The notes under the pieces are model-generated. The model saw only the letters and a program-made list of their open reading frames with translations, did no database searches and was not told the DNA's origin. A stretch of 62,316 nt of DNA from CAKZKT01 sp034434235 (GTDB lineage: Bacteria > Chloroflexota > Anaerolineae > CG2-30-64-16). Positions 33,740-42,364 of the stretch are shown here, piece by piece (position 1 is the stretch's first letter; each line of letters starts with the position of its first letter). The translations under genes were made by a program, and so were the position numbers. The stretch covers positions 1 through 62,316 of the forward strand of contig DAOTZV010000089.1 in the NCBI GenBank assembly GCA_034434235.1, written 5' to 3'.

Positions 33740-34750
33740 ATGGCCCTTTCTGCTCCTGTTCGCGTCGCCATGATCGGCTGCGGCGGCATGGCGCGCGCCC
33801 ATCTCCGCAACATGTTGAAGCAGACGGATACGACGCAAGTCGTCGTCATGTGCGAGCCGTCCGAGGCACAGTACGCGGCCTCGGCGGCCATGTTCGAGGC
33901 GGCCGGCCTGCCGGTCCCGCCCAACCAGCCCGATCTGGACAGGTTGCTGAAGGAGTACGCCGGCCGGCTCGACGCCGCCTTCATCATCACCCCGCACGCC
34001 TATCACCACGACCAGACGAAGGCGTGTCTGGAGGCCGGGCTCGACGTCCTGCTGGAGAAGCCGATGGTGCTCAACGCGGCCGAGGCGCGCAGCCTGATCG
34101 AGACCCGCGACCGCACCGGCCGGCTGCTCGTGGTGGCGTTTCCCGGCAGCCTCTCGCCGCAGATCCGCACGGCCGTGCGGATGCTCCGCTCCGGCGAGCT
34201 GGGCCGGCTGTGGAGCATCAGCGCCACCGTATGGCAGAGCTGGGGGCCGGGCACCGTAGGCACCTGGCGCCAGCAGCCCGAGATCGCGGGCGGCGGCTTC
34301 CTCTTCGACACCGGCGCACACATGCTCAACACCTGCGCCGACCTGGCGGGCGAAGACTTCGTCGAGGTCGCCGCGTGGCTCGACAACAACGGCCGGCCGG
34401 TGGACACGCTGGGCATGGTGATGGGCAGGTTGGCCTCAGGCGCGTACGTGACCATGCACGGCTGCGGCGAGGCGATCCGCTCCTGCGCATCGGACGTGCG
34501 CGTCTTCTGCGAAAAGGCCATCTTGCACACCGACATCTGGGGCAAGTGGCTGCGCATCCAGCGAGAAGGCCGCAAACAGTTGCGCGCCGTGCCCGTGCCG
34601 GCCTCGCTCGGCGTCTGGGAGCAGTTTCTGGCCGTGCGCGGGGGCAAGATGCCCAATCCCTGCCCGCCCGAAGTGGGCCTGCGCATGGCCCGGCTCTGGG
34701 ACGCGATCAAGGCGTCGGCGGCCCAGGGCGGCAGGCCGGTGAAGGCGTAA
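33740..34750 (+). CDS. Gfo/Idh/MocA-family oxidoreductase
   Basis: This 336 aa NAD(P)-dependent sugar or inositol dehydrogenase has a Rossmann motif (VAMIGCGGMARAHLRN), the DAAFIITPHAYHHDQT loop, the catalytic EKP motif (LLEKPMVLN) and a beta-sheet C-terminal domain that forms the substrate site (GGGFLFDTGAHMLN carries the conserved Asp and His). The ATG at 33740 has AAGGAG upstream. It precedes an alpha-L-fucosidase and a GH3 enzyme in the same orientation, so oxidation of a released sugar is likely; the substrate cannot be named. Confidence 0.88.
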   Translation: MALSAPVRVAMIGCGGMARAHLRNMLKQTDTTQVVVMCEPSEAQYAASAAMFEAAGLPVPPNQPDLDRLLKEYAGRLDAAFIITPHAYHHDQTKACLEAGLDVLLEKPMVLNAAEARSLIETRDRTGRLLVVAFPGSLSPQIRTAVRMLRSGELGRLWSISATVWQSWGPGTVGTWRQQPEIAGGGFLFDTGAHMLNTCADLAGEDFVEVAAWLDNNGRPVDTLGMVMGRLASGAYVTMHGCGEAIRSCASDVRVFCEKAILHTDIWGKWLRIQREGRKQLRAVPVPASLGVWEQFLAVRGGKMPNPCPPEVGLRMARLWDAIKASAAQGGRPVKA

Positions 34751-34799
34751 AACGTCAAACATGAAACGTGAAGTGCGAATCACGTTTTACGTTTTACTT
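34748..34799. repeat. Degenerate ACGTTTTAC/AAACGTGAA repeat
   Basis: AAACGTC/AAACATG/AAACGTG/AAGTGCG units are followed by an inverted arm of CACGTTTTACGTTTTAC type. The element fills the gap between the oxidoreductase stop and the ribosome site of the fucosidase gene and resembles the repeat at 33639-33712. Confidence 0.7.
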
Positions 34800-34830
34800 C
34801 CCAATCCATCCCCAACCGGAGGCTCTTACC

Positions 34831-36135
34831 ATGCAACAACCTCTTCCTACTGCGGGCGACACAAGCTGGTTCGTCCATGATCGCTTTGGCCTGTTCATCC
34901 ACTGGGGAACCTACACGCTGGCCGCGCGCCACGAGTGGGTGAAGCAACGCGAGCGGATTCGCGACGAAGAGTATCAGAAGTACTTCGATCACTTCGATCC
35001 CGACCTCTACGATCCGACCGTATGGGCGAAGGAGGCGAAGAATGCCGGCATGAAGTACTTCGTGGTCACCACCAAGCACCACGAGGGCTTCTGCCTGTGG
35101 GATTCGGCCCTCACCGACTACAAGGCAACCAGGACCCCCTACGGCAAGGACGTGCTCCGGCCGATGGTCGAGGCGTTTCGGGCCGAGGGCTTCAAGGTGG
35201 GCTTCTACCATTCGCTGATCGACTGGCACCATCCCGAATTCCCTGTGGACCCGATCCACCCCATGCGCGATGACCTGGAGTATCGCGAGGCGCACAAGGA
35301 TCGCGACATCCGCAAGTATGCCGAGTACCTCCACGGCCAGACGCGCGAGCTGTTGACGCAGTTCGGCAAGATCCACATCCTGTGGTTCGACTTCTCGTAT
35401 GCCAACCGGCAGTTCCCCTGGGGCCGGGGCAAGGGCCGGGACGACTGGCAATCGGAGAAGCTGGTGCAAATGGTGCGCGAGCTCCAGCCGGGCATCATCC
35501 TCAACGACCGTCTCGACCTGCCCGAATCGGCCGATGTCCGCACGCCCGAGGAGTACCAGCCGCGCAGGTGGATGACGGTGGACGGCAAGCCGGTCGTCTG
35601 GGAGGCGTGCCAGACCTTCAACCGGAGCTGGGGCTATTACCGCGACAACATGGACTGGCGCGAGCCGGACGAACTGATCCGCACGCTCATCGACACCGTG
35701 TCCAAGGGCGGCAACCTGCTGCTCAACGTCGGGCCGAACGGCCGCGGCGAGTTCGACGAGCGCGCGGTCGAGCGGCTGCGCGCGATCGGCGCGTGGATGC
35801 GGCTGCACAGCCGCTCCATCTACGGCTGCACCGCCAGCGACCTGACCCCGCCGCCCGACACGCGCTTCACCTACAACCCGGAAAAGAAACGGCTCTACCT
35901 GCATCTGTTCGCCTGGCCCTACCGGCACGTGCACCTCGACGGCCTGGCGGGCCGGGTCGAGTACGCGCAACTGCTCAACGATGCGTCCGAGATCAAGATG
36001 TTCACCGTGGATCCGCATCAGCAGGCGCAGAACACGACGATGGGCGGCGACCGTGCCGACACGCTCATCCTGGAGCTGCCCATCGCCAAGCCGAAGGTCG
36101 CGGTACCGGTGGTGGAGTTGTTCTTGAAAGAGTAG
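34831..36135 (+). CDS. Alpha-L-fucosidase (GH29)
   Basis: The 434 aa hydrolase releases alpha-linked L-fucose. GH29 signatures are RFGLFIHWGTYTLAARHEW at the N-terminus, KYFVVTTKHHEGFCLWDS, GFYHSLIDWHHPEFP, and the nucleophile segment HILWFDFSYANR (Asp about 187); NLLLNVGPNGRGEFDE closes the barrel. A short beta-sandwich follows. No signal peptide is present, so the enzyme acts in the cytoplasm on imported oligosaccharides. ATG at 34831 has CGGAGG upstream. It lies eight bases before the GH3 gene, in one operon. Confidence 0.93.
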   Translation: MQQPLPTAGDTSWFVHDRFGLFIHWGTYTLAARHEWVKQRERIRDEEYQKYFDHFDPDLYDPTVWAKEAKNAGMKYFVVTTKHHEGFCLWDSALTDYKATRTPYGKDVLRPMVEAFRAEGFKVGFYHSLIDWHHPEFPVDPIHPMRDDLEYREAHKDRDIRKYAEYLHGQTRELLTQFGKIHILWFDFSYANRQFPWGRGKGRDDWQSEKLVQMVRELQPGIILNDRLDLPESADVRTPEEYQPRRWMTVDGKPVVWEACQTFNRSWGYYRDNMDWREPDELIRTLIDTVSKGGNLLLNVGPNGRGEFDERAVERLRAIGAWMRLHSRSIYGCTASDLTPPPDTRFTYNPEKKRLYLHLFAWPYRHVHLDGLAGRVEYAQLLNDASEIKMFTVDPHQQAQNTTMGGDRADTLILELPIAKPKVAVPVVELFLKE

Positions 36136-36142
36136 CAAAGAC

Positions 36143-38695
36143 ATGACCCAACCACCTTACCTCAATCCCGCTCTTCCCCTCGACGCCCGCGCCGACGACC
36201 TCGTCGGCCGGATGACGCTGGAGGAGAAGATCGGCCAGATGCTCTACGACGCGCCCGCCATCGAACGGCTGGGCATCCCGGAGTATAACTGGTGGAACGA
36301 GTGCCTGCACGGCGTCGGCCGGGCGGGGATCGCCACCGTCTTTCCCCAGGCCATCGGCCTGGCCGCCACCTGGGACACCGGGCTGATGTGGCGCGTGGCG
36401 AAGGCCATCTCGGACGAGGCACGCGCCAAGTATAACGACTGGCAGCGCCGCGGCATCCGCCAGATCTACACCGGCCTGACCTACTGGTCGCCCAATATCA
36501 ACATCTTCCGCGATCCGCGCTGGGGCCGCGGGCAGGAAACCTACGGCGAAGATCCCTATCTGACGGCCCGCATGGGCGTGGCGTTCGTGCGCGGCCTCCA
36601 GGGCGATGATTCGCGCTACCTCAAGCTGGTCGCCACGGCCAAGCACTATGCCGTCCACAGCGGCCCGGAACCCGACCGCCATGGCTTCAACGCGGTGGTG
36701 GACGAGCGCGACCTGCGCGAGACCTATCTGGCGGCGTTCGAGGCGCTGGTGCGCGAGGCGAAGGTCGAGTCGGTGATGGGCGCGTACAACCGCACCAACG
36801 GCGAGGCGTGCTGCGCCAGTCCTACCCTGCTCGAGCAGATCTTGCGCCGGGAATGGGGCTTCGACGGCTACGTCGTCTCGGATTGCGGCGCGATAGACGA
36901 CATCTGGAAGCACCACGGCCTGGCGAAAAGCCCCGAAGAGGCCGCGGCGCTGGCCGTCAAGAACGGGTGCGAGCTGAATTGCGGCGAGACCTACGGCAGC
37001 CTGCTGATCGCCCACCGCAAGGGGTTGATAGACGAAGCCACCCTGGATCGGGCCGTCAAACGCCTCTTCCGCGCCCGCATCCGCCTGGGCATGTTCGACC
37101 CTCCGGAGCAGGTCCCCTACTCGGCCATCCCCTACGAGGTCGTCAACTGCGAGGCGCACCGGGCGCTGGCGCTCCAGGCCGCGCGCGAGTCCATCGTGTT
37201 GCTCAAGAACGATGGGCTCTTGCCGCTCTCGAAGGAGATCGGCCGCATCGCGGTCATCGGCCCGAACGCCGACGACCTGATGACGCTGCTCGGCAACTAC
37301 AACGGCACGCCGGCCCAGGCGGTCACCCCGCTGGAGGGGATCCGCCGGGCCGTGTCTCCGCGCACGATCGTCTACCACGCGCGGGGTTGCCCCATCGCCG
37401 ACGGCGTGCCCAACCTGAGCATCATCCCGTCCGAGTTCCTGCGGCCGGCGATCGCCGACGGCCCGCAACATGGCCTGACCGCCGAATACTACCCCACCGG
37501 CCAGATCGCAGGCGCGCCGGCCTTCACGCGCATTGATCCGACCGTGGACTTCATCTGGAAGAACACCACCCCGCTGGGCGGCGAGCGGGGCGATCACTTC
37601 GCCGTGCGGTGGACGGGTTTCCTCGTGCCGCCCGCCTCCGGCGCGTATCGGCTCGGCGTGAACGGCCACAGCGGCTACAAGCTCTATCTCGACGGCGAGC
37701 TGCTGGTCGAATATCACGGGGTGCATCACGCCCTGCGCCGCACGAAGGAAGTACAATTGGAGGCCGGCCGCCTGTATCGGCTTCAGCTAGATTATGTCAA
37801 TGACGGCATTGACCCGTGGGCGCAGCTCGTGTGGGCCGTGCCCGGCGTAGACGAGGCGGCCGAGGCGCTGGAAGCAGCGGCGAAGGCCGACGTGGTCATC
37901 CTGTGCCTGGGGTTGACGCCCTACGTCGAGGGCGAGGAAATGCCGGTCAAGGTAGAGGGCTTCGTCGGCGGCGACCGCACCGACATCGCCCTGCCGCGGC
38001 CGCAACAGGCGCTGCTCGAACGGATCCATGCGCTGGGCAAGCCGATCGCGCTCGTGCTGCTCGGCGGCAGTGCGATTGCCGTGCCCTGGGCCGATGAACA
38101 CGTGCCGGCGATCCTCCAGGCCTGGTATCCCGGCGAGGCCGGCGGCGCGGCCCTGGCCGACGTGCTCTTCGGCGACTACAATCCGTCGGGCCGGCTGCCG
38201 GTCACGGTCTATCGCTCGGTGGACGACCTGCCGCCTTTCACCGATTACGCGATGGCGAACCGCACCTACCGCTACTTCCGGGGCGAGCCGCTCTATCCGT
38301 TCGGCCACGGGCTGAGCTACACGACCTTTGCTTATGACAACCTGCGCCTGAGCAGCACCGAGATCAGGGCCGAGGAATCGCTGACCGTGAGCGCCGACGT
38401 GCGCAACACGGGCGCGCGCGCCGGGGACGAGGTCGTGCAGTTGTATCTGAGCTATCCGCCCACCTCCCCGCGCAACCCGATCCGCCAGTTGCGGGGCTTC
38501 GCGCGCGTGCATCTGGCGCCCGGGGAGACGCAGACGGTGCGCTTCACGCTGGGGCCGGCCGAGCTGGCGCTGGTGAACGACGCCGGACAGCGTGTGGTCG
38601 AGGCCGGCGAGTATCGCGTGAGCGTCGGCGGGGGGCAGCCGACGGCCGCGGTCTCTGCGGTGAGCGGGGTGTTTCGGGTGCTTGCTCGAGCGTGA
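36143..38695 (+). CDS. GH3 glycosidase with PA14 insertion
   Basis: The 850 aa enzyme has a GH3 N-terminal barrel with the order of xylosidase-type members (YNWWNECLHGVGRAGIATVFPQAIGLAATWD; ETYGEDPYLTARMGVAFVRGLQG; KHYAVHSGPE). The nucleophile is Asp247 in YVVSDCGAI. The GH3 C-terminal domain is interrupted by a PA14 domain (about 440-580, HGLTAEYYPTG to LDYVNDG), and a fibronectin III-like domain ends the protein. No signal peptide is seen. Likely activities are beta-xylosidase or beta-glucosidase. The reading frame resumes, after the stop, in an acetyltransferase remnant. Confidence 0.9.
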   Translation: MTQPPYLNPALPLDARADDLVGRMTLEEKIGQMLYDAPAIERLGIPEYNWWNECLHGVGRAGIATVFPQAIGLAATWDTGLMWRVAKAISDEARAKYNDWQRRGIRQIYTGLTYWSPNINIFRDPRWGRGQETYGEDPYLTARMGVAFVRGLQGDDSRYLKLVATAKHYAVHSGPEPDRHGFNAVVDERDLRETYLAAFEALVREAKVESVMGAYNRTNGEACCASPTLLEQILRREWGFDGYVVSDCGAIDDIWKHHGLAKSPEEAAALAVKNGCELNCGETYGSLLIAHRKGLIDEATLDRAVKRLFRARIRLGMFDPPEQVPYSAIPYEVVNCEAHRALALQAARESIVLLKNDGLLPLSKEIGRIAVIGPNADDLMTLLGNYNGTPAQAVTPLEGIRRAVSPRTIVYHARGCPIADGVPNLSIIPSEFLRPAIADGPQHGLTAEYYPTGQIAGAPAFTRIDPTVDFIWKNTTPLGGERGDHFAVRWTGFLVPPASGAYRLGVNGHSGYKLYLDGELLVEYHGVHHALRRTKEVQLEAGRLYRLQLDYVNDGIDPWAQLVWAVPGVDEAAEALEAAAKADVVILCLGLTPYVEGEEMPVKVEGFVGGDRTDIALPRPQQALLERIHALGKPIALVLLGGSAIAVPWADEHVPAILQAWYPGEAGGAALADVLFGDYNPSGRLPVTVYRSVDDLPPFTDYAMANRTYRYFRGEPLYPFGHGLSYTTFAYDNLRLSSTEIRAEESLTVSADVRNTGARAGDEVVQLYLSYPPTSPRNPIRQLRGFARVHLAPGETQTVRFTLGPAELALVNDAGQRVVEAGEYRVSVGGGQPTAAVSAVSGVFRVLARA

Positions 38696-38953
38696 AGGTA
38701 TGCCTCGGCCGTCCTCCGCGCGCTGGCGGGGACGATCACCGCCTATGACATCGCTGCGCTATCGCCATCCGATCCGGCCTTCTATGCGCGCCTCGGCTGG
38801 GAGCTGTGGCGGGGGCCGTTGGCGGTCGCGACAGACGCAGGGATCATGCCGACGCCCGATGAGGAGGTAATGATCCTGCGCCTACCGAAGACGCCGCCGC
38901 TCGACCTGCACGGCACGCTGGTGGCGCCGTGGAGGCCGGGGGATGTCTGGTGA
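38696..38953 (+). pseudogene. Remnant of AAC(2')-like GNAT acetyltransferase
   Basis: In the GH3 frame directly after its stop codon, 85 codons read as the C-terminal part of an aminoglycoside 2'-N-acetyltransferase-like protein: TAYDIAALSPSDPAFYARLG, WRGPLAVATDAGIMPTPDEE, VMILRLPKTPP and the family's closing WRPGDVW before a TGA at 38951. There is no start codon or acetyl-CoA binding segment upstream because that part is replaced by the GH3 gene. It is a broken gene left by deletion or insertion. The 28 bases between it and the isomerase start hold that gene's ribosome site. Confidence 0.75.
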
Positions 38954-38981
38954 CGGCCAATTCACAACAGGAGCACATTCC

Positions 38982-39719
38982 ATGTCCAAACCGATCGCAT
39001 TGCAACTCTATTCTCTCCGCGAGGCGGCGGCAAAAGACTACGCCGCGGTGGTTCGCCAGGTGGCCGCCATGGGCTACGACGGCGTGGAGCCGGCCGGCTT
39101 CCCCGGCACGACCGCACAGGCCGCGGGCCAGTTGTTCCGCGAGTTGGGCCTGAAGGTGCCGGCCGCGCACATCTTCCCGCCACCCATCGGCGCGAAGGCC
39201 GCCGAGGCCGCCGACACCCTGGCGGCCATCGGCTGCACGCGCCTGGTCACCGGCTTCGGCCGGGACAATTTCAAGACGCTGGACGACACCAAGCGCAGTT
39301 GCGACATCTTCAACCAGGCCTACGCCGAGGCCAAGGCCCGCGGCCTGCGCATGGCGATCCACAATCACTGGTGGGAGTATCAGCCGATCGAGGGGCGCTA
39401 TCCGTACCAGGTGATGCTGGAGTTGCTCGATCCCGGCATCGAGCTGGAGATTGACACCTATTGGGTCAAGACCGGCGGGGTGGATCCGGTGCAGGCCATC
39501 CAGGAAGCCGGGCCGCGCGCCACGCTGTTGCACATCAAGGACGGCCCGGCCAACACGAGCGACCCGATGGTCGCCGTCGGCGAGGGGGTGATGGACTTCC
39601 CGGCGATCCTGCGGGCCGCCACCCACGCCGAATGGTTGATCGTCGAGCTCGACCGCTGCGCGACCGACATGGCCGAGGCGGTGGCGAAGAGCGTGAAATA
39701 CCTGAAGCAGATCGCATAG
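38982..39719 (+). CDS. Sugar phosphate isomerase/epimerase (TIM barrel)
   Basis: The 245 aa protein of the xylose isomerase-like AP endonuclease-2 superfamily has KPIALQLYSLREAAAKDY at the N-terminus, the metal-ligand strands MAIHNHWWEYQPI, ELEIDTYWVKTGG and LLHIKDGPA, and a C-terminal Glu in WLIVELDRC. These match the usual Glu/Asp/His set. Relatives isomerise or epimerise keto sugars and inositol derivatives. The start at 38982 has CAGGAG upstream. It closes the glycosidase gene group, so it probably acts on the released sugar or its oxidised form. Confidence 0.85.
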   Translation: MSKPIALQLYSLREAAAKDYAAVVRQVAAMGYDGVEPAGFPGTTAQAAGQLFRELGLKVPAAHIFPPPIGAKAAEAADTLAAIGCTRLVTGFGRDNFKTLDDTKRSCDIFNQAYAEAKARGLRMAIHNHWWEYQPIEGRYPYQVMLELLDPGIELEIDTYWVKTGGVDPVQAIQEAGPRATLLHIKDGPANTSDPMVAVGEGVMDFPAILRAATHAEWLIVELDRCATDMAEAVAKSVKYLKQIA

Positions 39720-39828
39720 AGATACGACGCCAATGACTGCGGAGGACGCGCGCCGCGAGGTTTGTGGCCGCTCCTCCGCCTCCTCTGCATCCCATCCCTG
39801 GCACACGCGCGACGGTTGCCTGCGGCCG

Positions 39829-41697
39829 CTACCGGGGCATCCCTTCTTGATCGGCGCGACGCTCCCCCGCTCGCGGCCGCGGGCGCGCGCTTTCAGCCTG
39901 TTTTTCGGCAATGAAACGCCGTAACAGATCGTGCAACGAGTAATTGCCCGTTGCTCCGCGGCGCAACAACGATTTATCGGCCAAAGCAATCAGCAGAGGC
40001 CGGCTGACATCGGCAGCCTGCTCTGCCAATTCCGCGGTGAATTCGGTGGGCAGGGCAGCCAGCCGGCGCAAAGCCTGTTGTTCGGCCGACGTGAGCAGGC
40101 GCCATGAATGCTCGAACGCAGCGCGTATGCTGCGATGACGCGCCGGTAGATCGCGCTCGAAAACAGCCAGCGCATCCAGGCTGCTTTCCACGGCCTGCGC
40201 GATCTCCGCGCAAGACATGAATCTGGTCAAGGCGGCGGCCAGCTCGATCGCCAGCGGCAATCCCTCCACCAACTGACAGATGAAGGCGATTGCTTGCAAG
40301 TCGGGTGCCGATGGCGCAAAGTCGGGCCGCGCCTGCCGTGCGCGTTGAAGAAAGAGCTGAAGGGAGCTGTAGCTCTCCAGGCCTTCTCGTTGGCCCAAGG
40401 GCGCGTGCGGCAGCCCGTCCAACTCCAGAGACCACTCGCCGGCCAGATTCAAGCGGTGCCGAGAAGTCACCATTATCTTGACCCCCGGCGCGTGCTGGAG
40501 GATGACGGCGAGAAAACTCGCTTCGACCATCAGATGCTCAAAGCCGTCCAAAACCAGCAGCAGATACCGATCCCGCAAACGACGTAGCAGCTCGGTCGGG
40601 GAATCGGCGCCGGCCGGCAAGGCAAACCCCAGCGCGGCCGCAATGGCGGCGGCAAGCGTCGACAGCGAGTGGACGGCCGACAACGGGATGAAGAAAACGC
40701 CATCCAGGAAGCCATCATCGCTCCGGTCTCTGGCCGCGGCGGCGGCCTCCAGCGCCAGCCGCGTCTTGCCTACTCCGCCGGGCCCCAGGATGCTCAACAG
40801 GCGGCAGTGCGGATCGGCCAGCCGCTCGGCGATCAGCGCCAGCTCTTCCTTGCGGCCGACGAACGAGGTCACAGGCGCCGGCAGGTTGTGCGGTCGGGCT
40901 GCGCCCATGGCCTGGATGCGCCGATAAAGGGCCGTCGTCTCCATCGTCGGCTCAACGTGTAGTTCCGCCCGAAGCAGGCGGCGACAGATCTCGTATTGGG
41001 CCAGGGCCGCGCTGCGCTCTCCCTTGCGCGCCAGCAAGCTCATCATCTGACGGTGCGCCTCTTCCTGCCAGGGCTCCAGCTTCAGAAGTCGGTCTGTATA
41101 CTCGATGGCTCGCTCCAATTCTTCGCGGCCGGCATAGTGGTCAGCCAACCGTTTCAACACCATCCCGGCCAATCGCCGCAGCCCCTCGCGCTGGCCCAAC
41201 ACCCACTCTTCGAACAGCGGCGCATGGCGCACATAGAAGCCATCCAGAAAATCGCCGCGGTAGAGGTCGGCAGCTTCGAGGAGATACGAAAAACCAGAAG
41301 GCTCAAAGGCCCGAAGCGAATCCGCCGCATCTGGACGGTCGGCTTCCTCGTTTCCCGATTTGGCCAATCCCTTTTCTACCCGTTCCAAAAACGCTTCCAC
41401 ATCCAGCCAATACGCGCTTTGCCGGTCGAAGGCGGCGGTATGCGGAGTGATGATGAGGTGGTCGCCGACCAGGTCGCGCAGGTTGGAGAGGACTTTGCGG
41501 AGATTCGCGCAGGCGTCTTCTTCGGGCAGATCGCCCCACAGGAGGCCGGCCAGGACCAGGCGGAACTGCGGCCGGCCGGTAACGGCCAGGTAGCAGAGCA
41601 AGGCCGGCGCCTTGACCGATACGAAGCTGGTCACCGGCGCGCCGTCATGAGTGATCTGAAGCCCGCCCAGGCACTCCAGGCGCAATGCCCCTGCCAT
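39829..41697 (-). CDS. BTAD/STAND ATPase transcriptional regulator
   Basis: The 622 aa regulator is of the AfsR/SARP type. Residues about 1-95 form an OmpR-like DNA-binding domain (LRLECLGGLQI; LLCYLAVTG; LLWGDLPEEDACANLRKVLSNLR), 100-270 a bacterial transcriptional activation domain with TPR-like helices, and 290-600 a STAND/NB-ARC ATPase with Walker A GPGGVGKTRLAL, Walker B LLLVLDGF and a sensor TSRHRL. It lacks the long C-terminal TPR array of many members. The start at 41697 has AAGGGGGG upstream. It is divergent from the CBS/formate dehydrogenase operon, which it may control. The 109 bases between it and the convergent isomerase gene show no clear terminator. Confidence 0.88.
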   Translation of the reverse strand: MAGALRLECLGGLQITHDGAPVTSFVSVKAPALLCYLAVTGRPQFRLVLAGLLWGDLPEEDACANLRKVLSNLRDLVGDHLIITPHTAAFDRQSAYWLDVEAFLERVEKGLAKSGNEEADRPDAADSLRAFEPSGFSYLLEAADLYRGDFLDGFYVRHAPLFEEWVLGQREGLRRLAGMVLKRLADHYAGREELERAIEYTDRLLKLEPWQEEAHRQMMSLLARKGERSAALAQYEICRRLLRAELHVEPTMETTALYRRIQAMGAARPHNLPAPVTSFVGRKEELALIAERLADPHCRLLSILGPGGVGKTRLALEAAAAARDRSDDGFLDGVFFIPLSAVHSLSTLAAAIAAALGFALPAGADSPTELLRRLRDRYLLLVLDGFEHLMVEASFLAVILQHAPGVKIMVTSRHRLNLAGEWSLELDGLPHAPLGQREGLESYSSLQLFLQRARQARPDFAPSAPDLQAIAFICQLVEGLPLAIELAAALTRFMSCAEIAQAVESSLDALAVFERDLPARHRSIRAAFEHSWRLLTSAEQQALRRLAALPTEFTAELAEQAADVSRPLLIALADKSLLRRGATGNYSLHDLLRRFIAEKQAESARPRPRAGERRADQEGMPR

Positions 41698-41779
41698 GCG
41701 GCCCCCCTTTGCGTTAAAAGACACGAATATCCGGCGCGAATTTGTGCAATTCAGATCAAGAAGCCCGAAAATTCACGAT

Positions 41780-41808
41780 TTATCAACGCGAGTTTGATAT
41801 ATTATACA
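41780..41808 (+). promoter_or_regulatory. Candidate promoter of CBS-formate dehydrogenase operon
   Basis: TTATCA (41780-41785), 17 bases and TATACA (41803-41808) lie 68 bases upstream of the CBS gene, in an AT-rich stretch shared with the divergent regulator. The -35 box matches consensus at four of six positions. Confidence 0.45.
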
Positions 41809-41875
41809 TAGTCATGGCGGCGAATGCAATCGTTTTTACCCGGTGAAACCTGGATCAAACAGGTAGGAGGGAACC

Positions 41876-42325
41876 ATGAATCGCGCGCTGCGAACCGTTG
41901 AGGACATCCTCAAAGTGAAAGGCCGTCAGGTCTGGTCGGTCACGCCCGACACGACGGTCTTCGAGGCGTTGGAACTGATGGCCAAACACGAGATCGGCGC
42001 GGTCGTGGTGCTTGAGGACGAGCGAATTGTGGGCATCATGTCGGAGCGCGACTACGCCCGCAAGGTCATCCTCAAAGGCCGCGCCTCCCGGGACACCCCC
42101 GTGCGCTCCATTATGACCGAGAAGGTGATCACTGTCCTCCCCACGACCACGGTCGAGGAGTGCATGGCCTTGATGACCACGCATCGTGTGCGCCACCTGC
42201 CAGTAGTGGACATGGGCAAGCTGGTGGGCCTGGTTTCCATCGGGGACGTCGTCAAAGCGATCATCTCGGAGCAACAATACGTGATCGAGCGCTATCGGAC
42301 GTTGCGCGACTACGCCGAACCGTGA
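41876..42325 (+). CDS. CBS-pair protein
   Basis: The 149 aa protein consists of two CBS motifs (about 10-65 and 78-135) forming one Bateman module: WSVTPDTTVFEALELMAKHEIGAV with IVGIMSERDYARKV, then ITVLPTTTVEECMALMTTHRVRHLPVVD with LVGLVSIGDVVKAI. Such modules usually bind adenine nucleotides. There is no enzymatic domain. AGGTAGGAGG precedes the ATG. It is the first gene of the operon with formate dehydrogenase, 39 bases upstream of that gene, so it may act as an energy-state sensor for it; this is inference. Confidence 0.9.
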   Translation: MNRALRTVEDILKVKGRQVWSVTPDTTVFEALELMAKHEIGAVVVLEDERIVGIMSERDYARKVILKGRASRDTPVRSIMTEKVITVLPTTTVEECMALMTTHRVRHLPVVDMGKLVGLVSIGDVVKAIISEQQYVIERYRTLRDYAEP

Positions 42326-42364
42326 ACTCGGGCCCGATTGCCACTTGCACGAAGGAGGTCTGCG

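Noticed and set aside
38682..38870. Short ATG-initiated frame after the GH3 gene
   Set aside because: It is out of frame with the recognisable acetyltransferase remnant and shows no family features.
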